Positions 16,294 to 24,789 of a stretch of 64,000 nt of DNA are shown here, piece after piece. Numbering within the stretch: the stretch's first letter is position 1; each line of letters starts with the position of its first letter. The stretch lies in assembly GCA_035638075.1 (NCBI GenBank), contig DASRAU010000009.1, forward strand, positions 80,767-144,766. The letters run 5' to 3'. A program made the translations under genes and the position numbers. Origin of the DNA: DASRAU01 sp035638075. GTDB taxonomy: Bacteria; Acidobacteriota; Polarisedimenticolia; Gp22-AA2. The notes below the pieces were generated by a model. It did not search any database and was not told where the DNA came from. It worked only from the letters and a program-made list of their open reading frames with translations.

Positions 16294-16465
16294 GCAGCCT
16301 CCGGATCGATTCGATCGCGTCCTGCAGGGCCTCGAGTCTCTCGAGCGGCGTCAGCGTCAGCATCCAGCGGATCAGCGTGAGGTCGACGCCGTCAGGACTG
16401 TGGGTGGGCTCCGATGCGAGGTCGGCGTCCGGTTCATGCAGCGTGCGACGTCGCGGGTGGCGCAT
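16271..16465 (-). CDS. Small partner protein of the nucleotidyltransferase remnant
   Basis: 64 residues with a charged N-terminus and a helical C-terminal half, LTLIRWMLTLTPLERLEALQ followed by DAIESIRRLRG. Small proteins of this kind ('DLTLI..ML.LTP.ERL..LQ') commonly sit directly before nucleotidyltransferase genes, an arrangement reminiscent of toxin-antitoxin or minimal nucleotidyltransferase pairs. Here its stop lies inside the start of the decayed partner gene. The reading frame is intact although its partner is broken. The role is inferred from context only. Confidence 0.55.
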   Translation of the reverse strand: MRHPRRRTLHEPDADLASEPTHSPDGVDLTLIRWMLTLTPLERLEALQDAIESIRRLRGEAAEG

Positions 16466-16475
16466 CGAGCAGTTC

Positions 16476-16859
16476 TCAGTCCCCGAGGGGCGTCAGCTTG
16501 ACCTTCGCCCCTTCGGCGACGCGGACGAGGCGGCCCGCATCACCCGTGATGCGGCCGAAGACATTGACGGGGGAGGCGGCGGCCGGGTCGTCGCCGGTGC
16601 TCGCGGGGGTTTTCCCGAAATAGAGGCCGACGGCGGGGCCGTCGGGCCAGAAGGCGAGATCGCCGGCCTTCACCGAGGCGCGGGCGATGGGCTCGAGCGG
16701 CACGCCGAGCGGCGCGTTCACCAGGATCGACTGGCCGTAGAGGCGCGCCGTCCCGTGGAGCGGCAACGCCTCCCAGAGGGCCACGGCGGTGGCGGTGTCG
16801 GACAGGATGGCGTAGAGGCGGACCCCGCCGGCCTCGATGCGAATCGCCTTCTCGCCCAT
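16476..16859 (-). CDS. Cyclophilin-like fold protein
   Basis: 127 residues. The sequence KAIRIEAGGVRLYAILSDT, then ATAVALWEALPLHGTARLYG, and the end FGRITGDAGRLVRVAEGAKVKL match the small cyclophilin-like beta-barrel family (COG2164 type, TM1367-like). No proline-isomerase activity is established for that family. ATG 16859 follows a GAGGG sequence and starts 14 nt after the GST stop, so it is likely in one operon with the GST and histidine phosphatase genes. Confidence 0.8.
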   Translation of the reverse strand: MGEKAIRIEAGGVRLYAILSDTATAVALWEALPLHGTARLYGQSILVNAPLGVPLEPIARASVKAGDLAFWPDGPAVGLYFGKTPASTGDDPAAASPVNVFGRITGDAGRLVRVAEGAKVKLTPLGD

Positions 16860-16873
16860 GGATGCAGGAGCCC

Positions 16874-17533
16874 TCAGTACGTCTCGGCCGGAGGCAGGGC
16901 GCGGGCCGCGTCCATCCAGGGCTTCACGGCCGGGGCCTTCAGCACCTCGCGGATGTAGGCGTGCGCCAGGGGCGACGGGCCGGCCGGCACCTCGTACGAC
17001 ACCAGACGGAAGGCGGCCGGCGCGTACATCGCGTCCACCGCGCCGAAGGCACCGAACAGGTACGGGCCGCCGGCAGGCTTCTTCGCCAGAGGCACCTCGA
17101 GCAGGCTCAGGAGCTCGGCGGCATCCGAGAGCGCCGCCGCGGTCGCGGCCGGGCGGTTCTTCAAAAAGCAGGTGTTGAACGACATCCCCTCGCGCATCCC
17201 CATGAAGCCGGAGTGCATCGCCGCGGCGAGCCAGCGCGCGTGCGCCCGCTCGGCGGCGTCGCGCGGCCACAAGGCCGGGTGCGCTGGCGGTGGGAAGGTC
17301 TCCTCGAGGTACTCGATGATGGCGAGCGAGTCGGGGATGGCGAGCCCCTTGTGGTGCAGCACCGGCACCTTGCCGGTGGGGGAGACGGCACGGCGCCGGG
17401 CGCGGTCCTTGTCACCCTTGATGGGCAGCGGAACGTCCTCGAACGGCACGCCCTTGTGGGTCAGCGCCGCCCAGGCGCGCATCGACCAGGACGAGATGTT
17501 CTTCTCTCCGGTATAGAGCTTCAGGTCCGGCAT
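16874..17533 (-). CDS. Glutathione S-transferase family protein
   Basis: 219 residues. The N-terminal thioredoxin-like domain (1-80) contains LYTGEKNISSWSMRAWAAL. It continues with GKVPVLHHKGLAIPDSLAII, where VPVL carries the cis-Pro and PDS is the gamma-glutamyl-binding Ser. An all-helical C-terminal domain follows. It would conjugate or use glutathione (or another thiol) on an unknown substrate. Its ATG lies 13 nt inside the end of the upstream histidine phosphatase gene, so translation is coupled. Confidence 0.88.
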   Translation of the reverse strand: MPDLKLYTGEKNISSWSMRAWAALTHKGVPFEDVPLPIKGDKDRARRRAVSPTGKVPVLHHKGLAIPDSLAIIEYLEETFPPPAHPALWPRDAAERAHARWLAAAMHSGFMGMREGMSFNTCFLKNRPAATAAALSDAAELLSLLEVPLAKKPAGGPYLFGAFGAVDAMYAPAAFRLVSYEVPAGPSPLAHAYIREVLKAPAVKPWMDAARALPPAETY

Positions 17534-18249
17534 GCGATCTCCTTGGGAAGGAAGTTCCAGTTCTTGAGAGCGAGCCCGGTGCCGGTGGTCTCGCCGGGGA
17601 ACGATTCGTAGATCGACAGCGAGGCGTTCTTCGGCTCGTCCGAGCGGTCGAGCCCGAGGACCTCCTCTTCGCCCAGGCGCTCGATGAGCCGGCGGAACGC
17701 CAGCACGACCACGCTGTGGGTGACGACGAGAATGCGCTGCCCCGGGTGTTCGCGCACCAGCGTCCCGAGAAAAGAATGAACGCGCAGGTTGACGTCCGGG
17801 TAGGACTCGCCTCCCGGCGGGCGGTAATAGTACTTGCCGACCAGCCGGCGCCTCTCCCACTCGGCCGGATGCAGCGTCATGAAGCCGTGGCGCGTCAGGC
17901 TCTCGATGAGACCGAAGTCGCGCTCGCGCAGCCGCTCCTCGATGACCTTGACGGGCGGCGGGTCGAGCTGGGCGGTCGCGAAGTCGGCGGTGTCGCGCGT
18001 GCGTCGGTAGGGCGAGATGTAGGCGGCGTCGAAGCGACCGTACGCCTCGCGCAGGTACTCGCCCGCTTCGCGCGCCTGGCGCTCGCCTTCCTTGGTCAGC
18101 AGGACATCGGCGTCGCGACCCTGCACGGTGACATGGGTCTCGCGGCTTTCCTTCTGTTCGAGATACTCCCGGTGGAAATTCGCCTGGCTCTGCGCGTGCC
18201 GCATGACGACCAGCAGGGCCGGCCACTTGTAGGCTTTGGACTCGCTCAT
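17521..18249 (-). CDS. Histidine phosphatase family protein
   Basis: 242 residues. The phospho-acceptor motif is VVMRHAQS (Arg17-His18), with ISPYRRTRDTA, the acid motif ERLRERDFGLIE and the second catalytic His in VVTHSVVV. This places it in the phosphoglycerate mutase-like histidine phosphatases, nearer to the broad-specificity phosphatases than to glycolytic mutases. The substrate is unknown. The start codon is only 9 nt downstream of a TAGAAT on this strand, suggesting a leaderless mRNA. It heads a minus-strand operon with the GST and cyclophilin-like genes. Confidence 0.88.
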   Translation of the reverse strand: MSESKAYKWPALLVVMRHAQSQANFHREYLEQKESRETHVTVQGRDADVLLTKEGERQAREAGEYLREAYGRFDAAYISPYRRTRDTADFATAQLDPPPVKVIEERLRERDFGLIESLTRHGFMTLHPAEWERRRLVGKYYYRPPGGESYPDVNLRVHSFLGTLVREHPGQRILVVTHSVVVLAFRRLIERLGEEEVLGLDRSDEPKNASLSIYESFPGETTGTGLALKNWNFLPKEIACRT

Positions 18250-18258
18250 GTGGCCGGT

Positions 18259-18264
18259 ATTCTA
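18259..18264 (-). promoter_or_regulatory. Leaderless-type -10 element
   Basis: Reads TAGAAT on the minus strand, 9 nt before the ATG of the histidine phosphatase gene. A mirrored TAGAAT on the plus strand at 18280-18285 makes this a compact divergent promoter. Confidence 0.55.
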
Positions 18265-18279
18265 CCGCCTCCGGCGCGG

Positions 18280-18285
18280 TAGAAT
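18280..18285 (+). promoter_or_regulatory. Candidate -10 element for the EamA transporter
   Basis: TAGAAT followed 10 nt later by an ATG that opens a nine-codon ORF (18296-18325). That ORF's stop overlaps the GTG start of the transporter gene. Confidence 0.45.
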
Positions 18286-18321
18286 CCGCCGCCTCATGCC
18301 CTCCAGGCTCAGGTCCGCATC

Positions 18322-19284
18322 GTGAGTTCCGCGGCGGTCCCTCATCAGGAAGACAGGCCCGGCGCCCCCGGCGCGGGCGACGCGGCGCGGCGTCGCCACA
18401 ACGTTCTGGTGGCGCTCAACTTCGCCGCCGTCTACATCCTCTGGGGGTCGACCTATCTCGGCATCCGGGCGGGGCTGAGGGACCTGCCGCCGGCGCTCAT
18501 GGCCGGCAGCCGCTTCACCCTCGCCGGGGCCCTCATGCTGGCCTGGCTTCTCTGGCGCGGCGAGCGTTTGCCGCCGCGGTCGTTCCTCGGGCCCATCGCC
18601 GTCACCGGGCTGCTGATGCTCCTGGGCGGGAACCTGCTCGTCTGCTTCGCCGAGGCGACGGTGTCGTCCGGCATGGCCGCGGTCATCGTCGCCAACCTTC
18701 CCTTCGTCTTCGTCATCGTCGAGCTCTTCCGCAAGGACGGCGAGCGGCTGAGCCTCCTCGGTGTCGCCGGCCTCTTCATCGGCTTCTCGGGGATGCTCAT
18801 CCTGACGTGGCCGAAGCTGGTCGCCAGCTATTCCCTCGGGATCGGCACCATGCGGGGAGAGGCGATGCTGCTCCTGGCGAATCTCTGCTGGGCGCTCGGA
18901 TCGATTTACTCCAGGAAACGGCTGCGCGGGGTGGCGCCGCTCATGTCCACGGCCCTGCAGATGTTCATTGCCGGGCTGGCGCTGTGCGTCCTGGGGTTCC
19001 TGCTCGGGGAGGCCCCGCGGTGGAACTTCACGCCACGGGCGGCCCTGGCGGTCGGCTGGCTCATGGTCGCGGGGTCGATCCTCGGATACTCGGCGTACAT
19101 GTGGCTGCTCGCCCACGTGCCGGCCGTGAAGGTGTCGACGTATGCCTACGTGAACCCCATCATTGCTCTGGGGCTCGGCTGGCTCTTCTTCGACGAGCCG
19201 CTCGGCTGGCGGATCTGGGCCGGGACGGCGGTCATCCTGGGGGGCGTGGCGGTCGTCAACCTCGCCCGGGTGCGCCAGGCGTGA
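18322..19284 (+). CDS. EamA/DMT superfamily transporter (YedA/RhaT-like)
   Basis: 320 residues with about ten hydrophobic segments in two EamA repeats. The first opens FAAVYILWGSTYLGIRAG with LMAGSRFTLAG. The second begins GEAMLLLANLCWALGSIYS and ends VPAVKVSTYAYVNPIIALG. It is an inner-membrane drug/metabolite exporter type with unknown substrate. The first 30 residues are hydrophilic and poorly conserved in kind. GTG 18322 is the chosen start because it overlaps the stop of a nine-codon upstream ORF; no stronger start exists downstream before the first membrane segment. Confidence 0.85.
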   Translation: MSSAAVPHQEDRPGAPGAGDAARRRHNVLVALNFAAVYILWGSTYLGIRAGLRDLPPALMAGSRFTLAGALMLAWLLWRGERLPPRSFLGPIAVTGLLMLLGGNLLVCFAEATVSSGMAAVIVANLPFVFVIVELFRKDGERLSLLGVAGLFIGFSGMLILTWPKLVASYSLGIGTMRGEAMLLLANLCWALGSIYSRKRLRGVAPLMSTALQMFIAGLALCVLGFLLGEAPRWNFTPRAALAVGWLMVAGSILGYSAYMWLLAHVPAVKVSTYAYVNPIIALGLGWLFFDEPLGWRIWAGTAVILGGVAVVNLARVRQA

Positions 19285-19405
19285 CGGGGCACCCACGCGG
19301 CCGGAAAGCTGGTCCGGACGCGAATACCGGCCGGGGGGGCCGGGGACCCGTGAAATAATAAGGATGCGACTCCGGCCAGGAAAAACGAAAACGGAATAGC
19401 GCCCG

Positions 19406-19423
19406 TCACGCGGCGGCGCGTGA
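19406..19423. repeat. Small hairpin in the gap before the polysaccharide locus
   Basis: Perfect 7-bp inverted repeat TCACGCG/CGCGTGA with a GCGG loop. The surrounding 229-nt gap (19285-19513) also holds an AT-rich patch, an 11-codon ORF (19364-19399) and the promoter-like TTGACC at 19469. The role is unknown. Confidence 0.4.
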
Positions 19424-19468
19424 GTCCATTACGATTTCGCAGGGTCGCACGGGGGAGCTTCTTCCGCC

Positions 19469-19497
19469 TTGACCTATGGGCAAGAGGCTCGTATTCA
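19469..19497 (+). promoter_or_regulatory. Candidate promoter of the polysaccharide locus
   Basis: TTGACC (19469-19474), 17-nt spacer, TATTCA (19492-19497), then a GGGGG-containing ribosome binding site. It resembles a housekeeping sigma promoter with an imperfect -10. Confidence 0.4.
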
Positions 19498-19513
19498 AAG
19501 GGGGATGCAATCG

Positions 19514-21268
19514 ATGGGGGACATCCGGAAGCACGTCCTGACCGTCTCGGTCGAGGACTACTTCCATGGCGCTTCGCTCGACGGTGTCGTCGCGCGCAAG
19601 CACTGGACCCGCATCGAGTCCCGCCTCGAGAAGTCGCTCAAGGAAGTGCTCGACCTCCTCGCCGAGCACCAGGCGACCGCGACCTTCTTCGTCCTCGGCT
19701 GGATCGCCGAGCGGCAGCCCGAGATCGTCCGGCAGATCCGCGCCGCCGGCCACGAGATCGCCAGCCGCGGCTACTGGCCGCGCGGCGGCGAGAAGGGAAT
19801 GCTGCCGCATCCCCAGGAGCTGCGCGAGGAGCTGCAGCGGGCGCGCGAGGCGCTCGAAGCCGCCGGCTCCAACCGCATCGTCGGCTACCGCCACCCACGC
19901 TGGCTCATGCGTCCCGAGGAGCTGTGGGTCATCGACGTGCTGGTCGAGGAGGGCTACCTCTACGACAGCAGCGTCAATCCGATCCTGCGCCGCTTCGCGC
20001 GCGACCCGCGCTGGTTCGAGGCGCACCAGCACCGCCACTCGGTCACCAACCAGTCGATCTGGGTCCTGCCCGCCTCGACCGTGAGCGTCCTCGGCGAGCG
20101 CGTGACCATCTCCGGCGGCAACTACGTGCGGCAGCTGCCGCATTCGCTCTTGAAGCAGGCGGTGAAGTACTGGGACGCGCACCGCACAACACCGATCGTC
20201 TTCTACTTCATGCCGTGGGAGATGGACCGCGACCAGCCGCAGATCCGCGGCATCTCGCGGCTGCAGCGCATCCGCCAGTACCGCTCGCTCGGCAAGACGC
20301 GCGACGTCTTCCAGGAGTACCTCAAGACCTACCGCTTCCAGCCGATCGGCGACTGGCTGAACCTGCCGTGGCGGACCATGGAGCCGGTCCCCGCGGCGGC
20401 CTCCGCCCGCGCCGAGGCGCCGATCGTGCTGCGCAGCGGCGCGGGGTCCGTCCCGGCCGCCGACCGCAAGCCCGTGACCCTCGTGGTCCCCCTCTACAAC
20501 GAGGAGGCGAACATCCCGTACATGCGCGGCACGCTGCTCGATCTCAGGCGCCGGCTCGAGCGCCGCTACCGCATCCACTTCAACCTCGTGGACGACGGCA
20601 GCAGCGACGCCACCTGGGATCGCCTCACCGAGCGCTTCCGCGATTTCCCCGACTGCCAGGTGCTGCGTCACGCGAAGAACGCCGGGGTGGCGGCCGCCAT
20701 CCTGACCGGGCTGCGCGCCTCGCCCACCGAGGTCGTCGCCTCCATCGACTGCGACTGCTCGTACGATCCGAACGATCTCGAGGCGATGATCCCGATGATC
20801 GAGGGGGCCGACCTCGTCACCGCGTCCCCGTACCATCCGCAGGGGCAGGTCTACAACATCCCGCCGTGGCGGCTGTTCCTGTCGCGCTCGCTGTCGCGCA
20901 TGTACTCGGTGCTCCTCGGCAAGTCGATCTCCACCTACACGTCGTGCTTCCGCGTCTATCGCAAGAGCGCGGTCGAGGGGCTGCGCGTCGATCACGGGGG
21001 TTTCCTGGGAGTGGCGGAGATCCTGATTCGACTGAGGCTTGCGGGCGGGCGGATCGTCGAATATCCGAACACGCTCGAGTCGCGCCTGTTCGGCGAGTCG
21101 AAGATGAAGATCGCCCGCACCATCTGGAGCCACCTGGGGCTCCTGCGTGAGCTGGCGATCCTGAAGGCGCGCGGCGGGCCGGTGCCGGTCGCCGCGGGCA
21201 GCGCACCGTCCGCGCCCTCCGCCTCGCGCCCGGCGGCCACCTCGCCCGAAGCAGGAGTGAAGAAATGA
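19514..21268 (+). CDS. Fusion of degenerate polysaccharide deacetylase (XrtA-locus type) and GT2 glycosyltransferase
   Basis: 584 residues. The N-terminal half (1-285) follows the XrtA/PEP-CTERM-locus deacetylases: LTVSVEDYFHG, TATFFVLGWIAER and a DUF3473-like end (FYFMPWEMDRDQPQ, LKTYRFQPIGDWL). The expected metal-binding H-xxx-H in 'HEIASHGxxH' reads HEIASRGYWPR, so both His are lost and deacetylation is doubtful. After an Ala-rich linker, residues 320-550 are a GT2 domain (VVPLYNEEANI, LVDDGSSD, SIDCDCSYDPNDLE). Start ATG 19514 was chosen for its spacing from AAAGGGGGA; ATG 19505 is possible. It is first of seven co-directional genes. Confidence 0.87.
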   Translation: MGDIRKHVLTVSVEDYFHGASLDGVVARKHWTRIESRLEKSLKEVLDLLAEHQATATFFVLGWIAERQPEIVRQIRAAGHEIASRGYWPRGGEKGMLPHPQELREELQRAREALEAAGSNRIVGYRHPRWLMRPEELWVIDVLVEEGYLYDSSVNPILRRFARDPRWFEAHQHRHSVTNQSIWVLPASTVSVLGERVTISGGNYVRQLPHSLLKQAVKYWDAHRTTPIVFYFMPWEMDRDQPQIRGISRLQRIRQYRSLGKTRDVFQEYLKTYRFQPIGDWLNLPWRTMEPVPAAASARAEAPIVLRSGAGSVPAADRKPVTLVVPLYNEEANIPYMRGTLLDLRRRLERRYRIHFNLVDDGSSDATWDRLTERFRDFPDCQVLRHAKNAGVAAAILTGLRASPTEVVASIDCDCSYDPNDLEAMIPMIEGADLVTASPYHPQGQVYNIPPWRLFLSRSLSRMYSVLLGKSISTYTSCFRVYRKSAVEGLRVDHGGFLGVAEILIRLRLAGGRIVEYPNTLESRLFGESKMKIARTIWSHLGLLRELAILKARGGPVPVAAGSAPSAPSASRPAATSPEAGVKK

Positions 21269-22248
21269 GCGGCAAGCCGCTCTTGAGCCTCGGGCTCGAC
21301 CTGGACAACCTCTGGTCGTACATGAAGATTCACGGCGACCCGGGCTGGGAGTCGCACCCGACCTACCTCGAGCCGCTGGCGGAGCTTCTCGAACAGTTCA
21401 CCGCGCGTCACAGGATCCGCCTGACGGTCTTCGTCGTCGGCCAGGATGCGGCCCTCGACAAGAACGCCCAGGCGTTCGCGCGCCTCGCGGCGCTCGGGCA
21501 CGAGATGGGGAACCACTCGTTCAAGCACGAGCCGTGGTTCCACCTGTACGCGCGGCCGGAAATCGAAGACGAGATCGCCCGCACCGAGGACGCCATCGAG
21601 AAGGCCACCGGGCAGCGCCCGAAGGGCTTCCGCGGCCCCGGCTACAGCCTCAGCAAGGACACGCTGCGGGTGCTGACGGCACGGAACTACCTCTACGACT
21701 GCTCGACGCTGCCGACCTTCCTGGGCCCGCTGGCGCGCGCCTACTACTTCTGGAAGAGCCGCGGCATGCCGGAAGCCGAGCGCGAGAAGCGCAGCAAGCT
21801 CTTCGGCGGCTTCAAGGACGGCCTGCAGCCGATCCGGCCCTACGCCTGGAACGTGGACGGCCGCCGCATTGTCGAGCTGCCGGTGACGACGATGCCTCTG
21901 GTGCGCGTGCCGTTCCACATGTCGTACCTGCTCTACCTGTCGCGCTTCTCGTCGCTGGCCGCATCGACGCACTTCTCGACGTCGCTCCAGATGTGCCGCT
22001 GGGGCGGGATCATGCCGTCGTTCCTGCTCCACCCGCTCGATTTCCTCGGGTGCGACAAGATCAAGGAGCTGGCCTTCTTCCCCGGGATGGACCTGCCCAC
22101 CGCCCGCAAAATCGAGTTCGTGGACGCCGGGATGGAAAAGCTGAAGAAATCGTTCGAGGTGGTGCCGCTCGAAGAGGCGGCGCGCCGCGTCCCGTTGAAG
22201 GCGATGGCCCCGATGCGCGATCTCAACGCGGAGGGTGCGCTTGGCTGA
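21265..22248 (+). CDS. Polysaccharide deacetylase (NodB-like)
   Basis: 327 residues. Catalytic and metal motifs are intact: LGLDLDNLWSY near the start (Asp), GHEMGNHSFKHEPW (the H-xxx-H metal pair) and GFRGPGYSLS (motif 3). It probably removes N-acetyl groups from a lipid-linked or polymeric sugar. No signal peptide, so cytoplasmic. Its ATG overlaps the stop of the fusion gene upstream (ATGA). Having an intact deacetylase directly after one that lost its metal ligands suggests the pair works together or that the first now has another role. Confidence 0.87.
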   Translation: MSGKPLLSLGLDLDNLWSYMKIHGDPGWESHPTYLEPLAELLEQFTARHRIRLTVFVVGQDAALDKNAQAFARLAALGHEMGNHSFKHEPWFHLYARPEIEDEIARTEDAIEKATGQRPKGFRGPGYSLSKDTLRVLTARNYLYDCSTLPTFLGPLARAYYFWKSRGMPEAEREKRSKLFGGFKDGLQPIRPYAWNVDGRRIVELPVTTMPLVRVPFHMSYLLYLSRFSSLAASTHFSTSLQMCRWGGIMPSFLLHPLDFLGCDKIKELAFFPGMDLPTARKIEFVDAGMEKLKKSFEVVPLEEAARRVPLKAMAPMRDLNAEGALG

Positions 22249-23497
22249 GACGCGGGAGGGCGGCCGTCCGGTCGTCCTCGTCATCCTCGGGACCCGTCCC
22301 GAGGCGATCAAACTCTTCCCGGTGGCCCGGGCGCTGCAGGCGGAGCCACGTCTCCGGACGCGCGTCGTGACGACCGGCCAGCACCGCGAGATGGTGGACC
22401 AGATCCTCCAGCCGATGGGGATCGTCCCCGACAGCGACCTCGACATCATGCGGCCCGACCAGTCGCTCAACGACATCGTGTCGCGCATCGTGCCGCGGCT
22501 CGAGGCCCTCTACGACCAGGAGCGGCCGGCGCTCGTGCTGGTGCAGGGCGACACGACGAGCGCCTTCTGCGCCGGGCTGACGGCGTTCCACCGGCGCATC
22601 GCCGTCGGTCACGTCGAGGCGGGGCTGCGGTCCTTCAACCGGTTCCATCCGTACCCCGAGGAGGCGAACCGACGGATGTTGTCCTCGGTCACGGACCTGC
22701 ACCTCGCGGCGACACCGTGGAGCGCCGACAACCTGGTGCGCGAAGGCGTGCCGCGCAACGAAATCACCGTCACCGGCAACACCGTCATCGACGCCCTGCT
22801 CGAGACGCTCGGCCGGACCGACCTGCTCGAGGCGCAGCGGATCCCCACGCTTCCGCGCCGGGATGGCGAGCGCATCGTGCTCATCACGCTGCACCGCCGC
22901 GAGAACTGGATGCAGCAGCCCGGCGGCGCGCCGGCGGCCGGTCCTTCGAAGACCGCGCAGGAGTCGCCGCTCGAGGAGACGCTCCTGGCGATCGCCGACG
23001 CGGCCGCCGCCTTCCCGACAACACAGTTCGTCTACCCGGTGCACCGCAACCCCCGTGTGCAGGAGCCGGCGCGACGCCTGCTCGCGGGCCGGCCGAACGT
23101 GCACCTGCTCGACCCGCAGCCTTACATTCCGTTCGTCGACCTGCTGTCTCGCGCCTGTCTCGTCCTGACCGACTCCGGGGGCATCCAGGAGGAGGCGCCG
23201 TCGCTCGGCGTCCCGGTCCTGGTGGCGCGCGAGACGACCGAGCGGCCGGAAGGAGTCGAGGCGGGCACGAACGTGCTGGTCGGGACGCGCCGCGAGGCGG
23301 TCCTCGCCGCCATGACGAAGCACCTGTCGCGGCCGGAGCCGAAGCGCGGTCCGCTGCCCCGGCCGAACCCGTTCGGGGACGGGCGGGCCAGCGGGCGGAT
23401 CCGGCAGGCCGTGCTGCACCACCTGGGGTTCGCAGAAAAAGCGGTGGAATTCGCGCCGCCAGTGGCATCATCGTCGCTTTCATCCACCCGGGCCTGA
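22235..23497 (+). CDS. wecB: UDP-N-acetylglucosamine 2-epimerase, non-hydrolysing
   Basis: 420 residues. WecB-family motifs: ILGTRPEAIKLFPV, TGQHREMV, LVQGDTTSAF, VGHVEAGLRS, PEEANRR, TLHRRENW, YPVHRNPRV and DSGGIQEEAPSLGVPVL. It interconverts UDP-GlcNAc (or a 2,3-diacetamido derivative) with the manno epimer. A 20-residue Pro/Ala/Gly insert after HRRENW is not usual. The C-terminal tail of about 35 residues is low complexity. Start GTG 22235 overlaps the previous gene; TTG 22241, better spaced from GGAGGG, is an alternative. Next to the three following genes it may act as the WbpI/WlbD-type epimerase. Confidence 0.92.
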   Translation: MRLAETREGGRPVVLVILGTRPEAIKLFPVARALQAEPRLRTRVVTTGQHREMVDQILQPMGIVPDSDLDIMRPDQSLNDIVSRIVPRLEALYDQERPALVLVQGDTTSAFCAGLTAFHRRIAVGHVEAGLRSFNRFHPYPEEANRRMLSSVTDLHLAATPWSADNLVREGVPRNEITVTGNTVIDALLETLGRTDLLEAQRIPTLPRRDGERIVLITLHRRENWMQQPGGAPAAGPSKTAQESPLEETLLAIADAAAAFPTTQFVYPVHRNPRVQEPARRLLAGRPNVHLLDPQPYIPFVDLLSRACLVLTDSGGIQEEAPSLGVPVLVARETTERPEGVEAGTNVLVGTRREAVLAAMTKHLSRPEPKRGPLPRPNPFGDGRASGRIRQAVLHHLGFAEKAVEFAPPVASSSLSSTRA

Positions 23498-23529
23498 AGC
23501 GCCCGGGAATACCTTTCGGAGGCCGTGCC

Positions 23530-24756
23530 ATGAGCGAGACGAAGACCAGGATCACCCTCCCTTCCGACGCCGACATCAGCGGCCGGACCTTCGGCGCCGA
23601 GGAGATGGCGATTCTCCAGAAGGTCATCGCCTCGGGGACCCTCAACTGCACCAAGGGGACCGTGGTGCGGGAGTTCGAGAAGCGCTTCGGGGACTCGCTC
23701 GGCGTGTCGTTCTGCCGCACGACGACCTCCGGCACCGCCGCGCTGCACGCCGCGGTGGCGGCGATCGACCCCGAGCCCGGCGATGAGATCATCACGACGC
23801 CGATCACCGACATGGGCGCGATTACTCCGATCCTCTACCAGACGGCGATCCCGGTCTTCGCCGACGTCGATCCGCTGACCTACAACCTGACCGCGGAGAC
23901 CATCGCGAAAAAGATCACCCGCCGCACCAGGGCCGTGATGGTCACGCACCTCTTCGGCAATGCCTGCGACATGGACCCGATCATGGCGCTCGCGAAGCAG
24001 CACGACATCAAGGTCATCGAAGACTGCGCCCAGGCGTTCCACTGCACGTACAAGGGGAAGCCGGTCGGCACCATCGGTGACATCGGCTGCTTCAGCCTGC
24101 AGCAGACCAAGCACATGACCGCCGGCGAAGGCGGCATGGTGGTGTCGAACGACACGGCCCTGTCGCGCCGGGCGCGCCTGTTCATCGACAAGGCGTGGGG
24201 CTACGGCGACCCGAAGCCGGACCACTACTTCCTCGCGCTCAACTACCGCATGACCGAGCTGGTCGGCGCGGTGGCGCTGGCGCAGTTCGACAAGCTCGAC
24301 GCCATGGTGAAGCACCGCGTGGCGATGGCCGAGCTGCTCAGCAAGCGCATCGAGGGCGTGAAGGGCGTCGCCGCCCCGAAGATCACCCCGGGCTGCCGGC
24401 CTGTCTACTGGAAGTACCCGCTGCGCATCGACACGAAGCTGGTCAAGGGCGGCGCCGATGCCTTCGGCGCCCGCCTCAAGGAAGACGGCATCTTCACGGC
24501 GCCGCGCTACATCCAGAAACTGGCGTTCGAGTGCGAGGTGCTGCGCGACCAGCGCACGTTCGGCAACAGCCGCTTCCCCTACGTCGGCGAGCACCGCCGT
24601 GGGGACGCACCGGTCGTCTACGACAAGAAGGACACGCCGGGGTCGGTCGAAGCCCTGCTCGGCGTGGTGGTCCTGCCCTGGAACGAGAAGTACACAACGG
24701 AGCACGTGGAGTTCATCGCCGCATCGATCCGACAGGCCTCTTCGGAGCTGACCTGA
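23530..24756 (+). CDS. DegT/DnrJ/EryC1/StrS sugar aminotransferase
   Basis: 408 residues, PLP-dependent sensory-sugar aminotransferase. Landmarks: CRTTTSGTAALHAAV (phosphate cup), VIEDCAQAFHCTYKGKPVG (Asp of the PLP nitrogen) and CFSLQQTKHMTAGEGGMVV, where the Lys in QTKHMT is the Schiff-base lysine. It would install an amino group on a keto-sugar nucleotide, in this context at C3 as WbpE/WlbC does. GGAGG precedes ATG 23530. It is followed by an oxidoreductase and an acyltransferase that fit the preceding and following steps. Confidence 0.9.
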   Translation: MSETKTRITLPSDADISGRTFGAEEMAILQKVIASGTLNCTKGTVVREFEKRFGDSLGVSFCRTTTSGTAALHAAVAAIDPEPGDEIITTPITDMGAITPILYQTAIPVFADVDPLTYNLTAETIAKKITRRTRAVMVTHLFGNACDMDPIMALAKQHDIKVIEDCAQAFHCTYKGKPVGTIGDIGCFSLQQTKHMTAGEGGMVVSNDTALSRRARLFIDKAWGYGDPKPDHYFLALNYRMTELVGAVALAQFDKLDAMVKHRVAMAELLSKRIEGVKGVAAPKITPGCRPVYWKYPLRIDTKLVKGGADAFGARLKEDGIFTAPRYIQKLAFECEVLRDQRTFGNSRFPYVGEHRRGDAPVVYDKKDTPGSVEALLGVVVLPWNEKYTTEHVEFIAASIRQASSELT

Positions 24757-24789
24757 GCGGACGGGTTGCGATGAACCAAGGAGGTGTTC

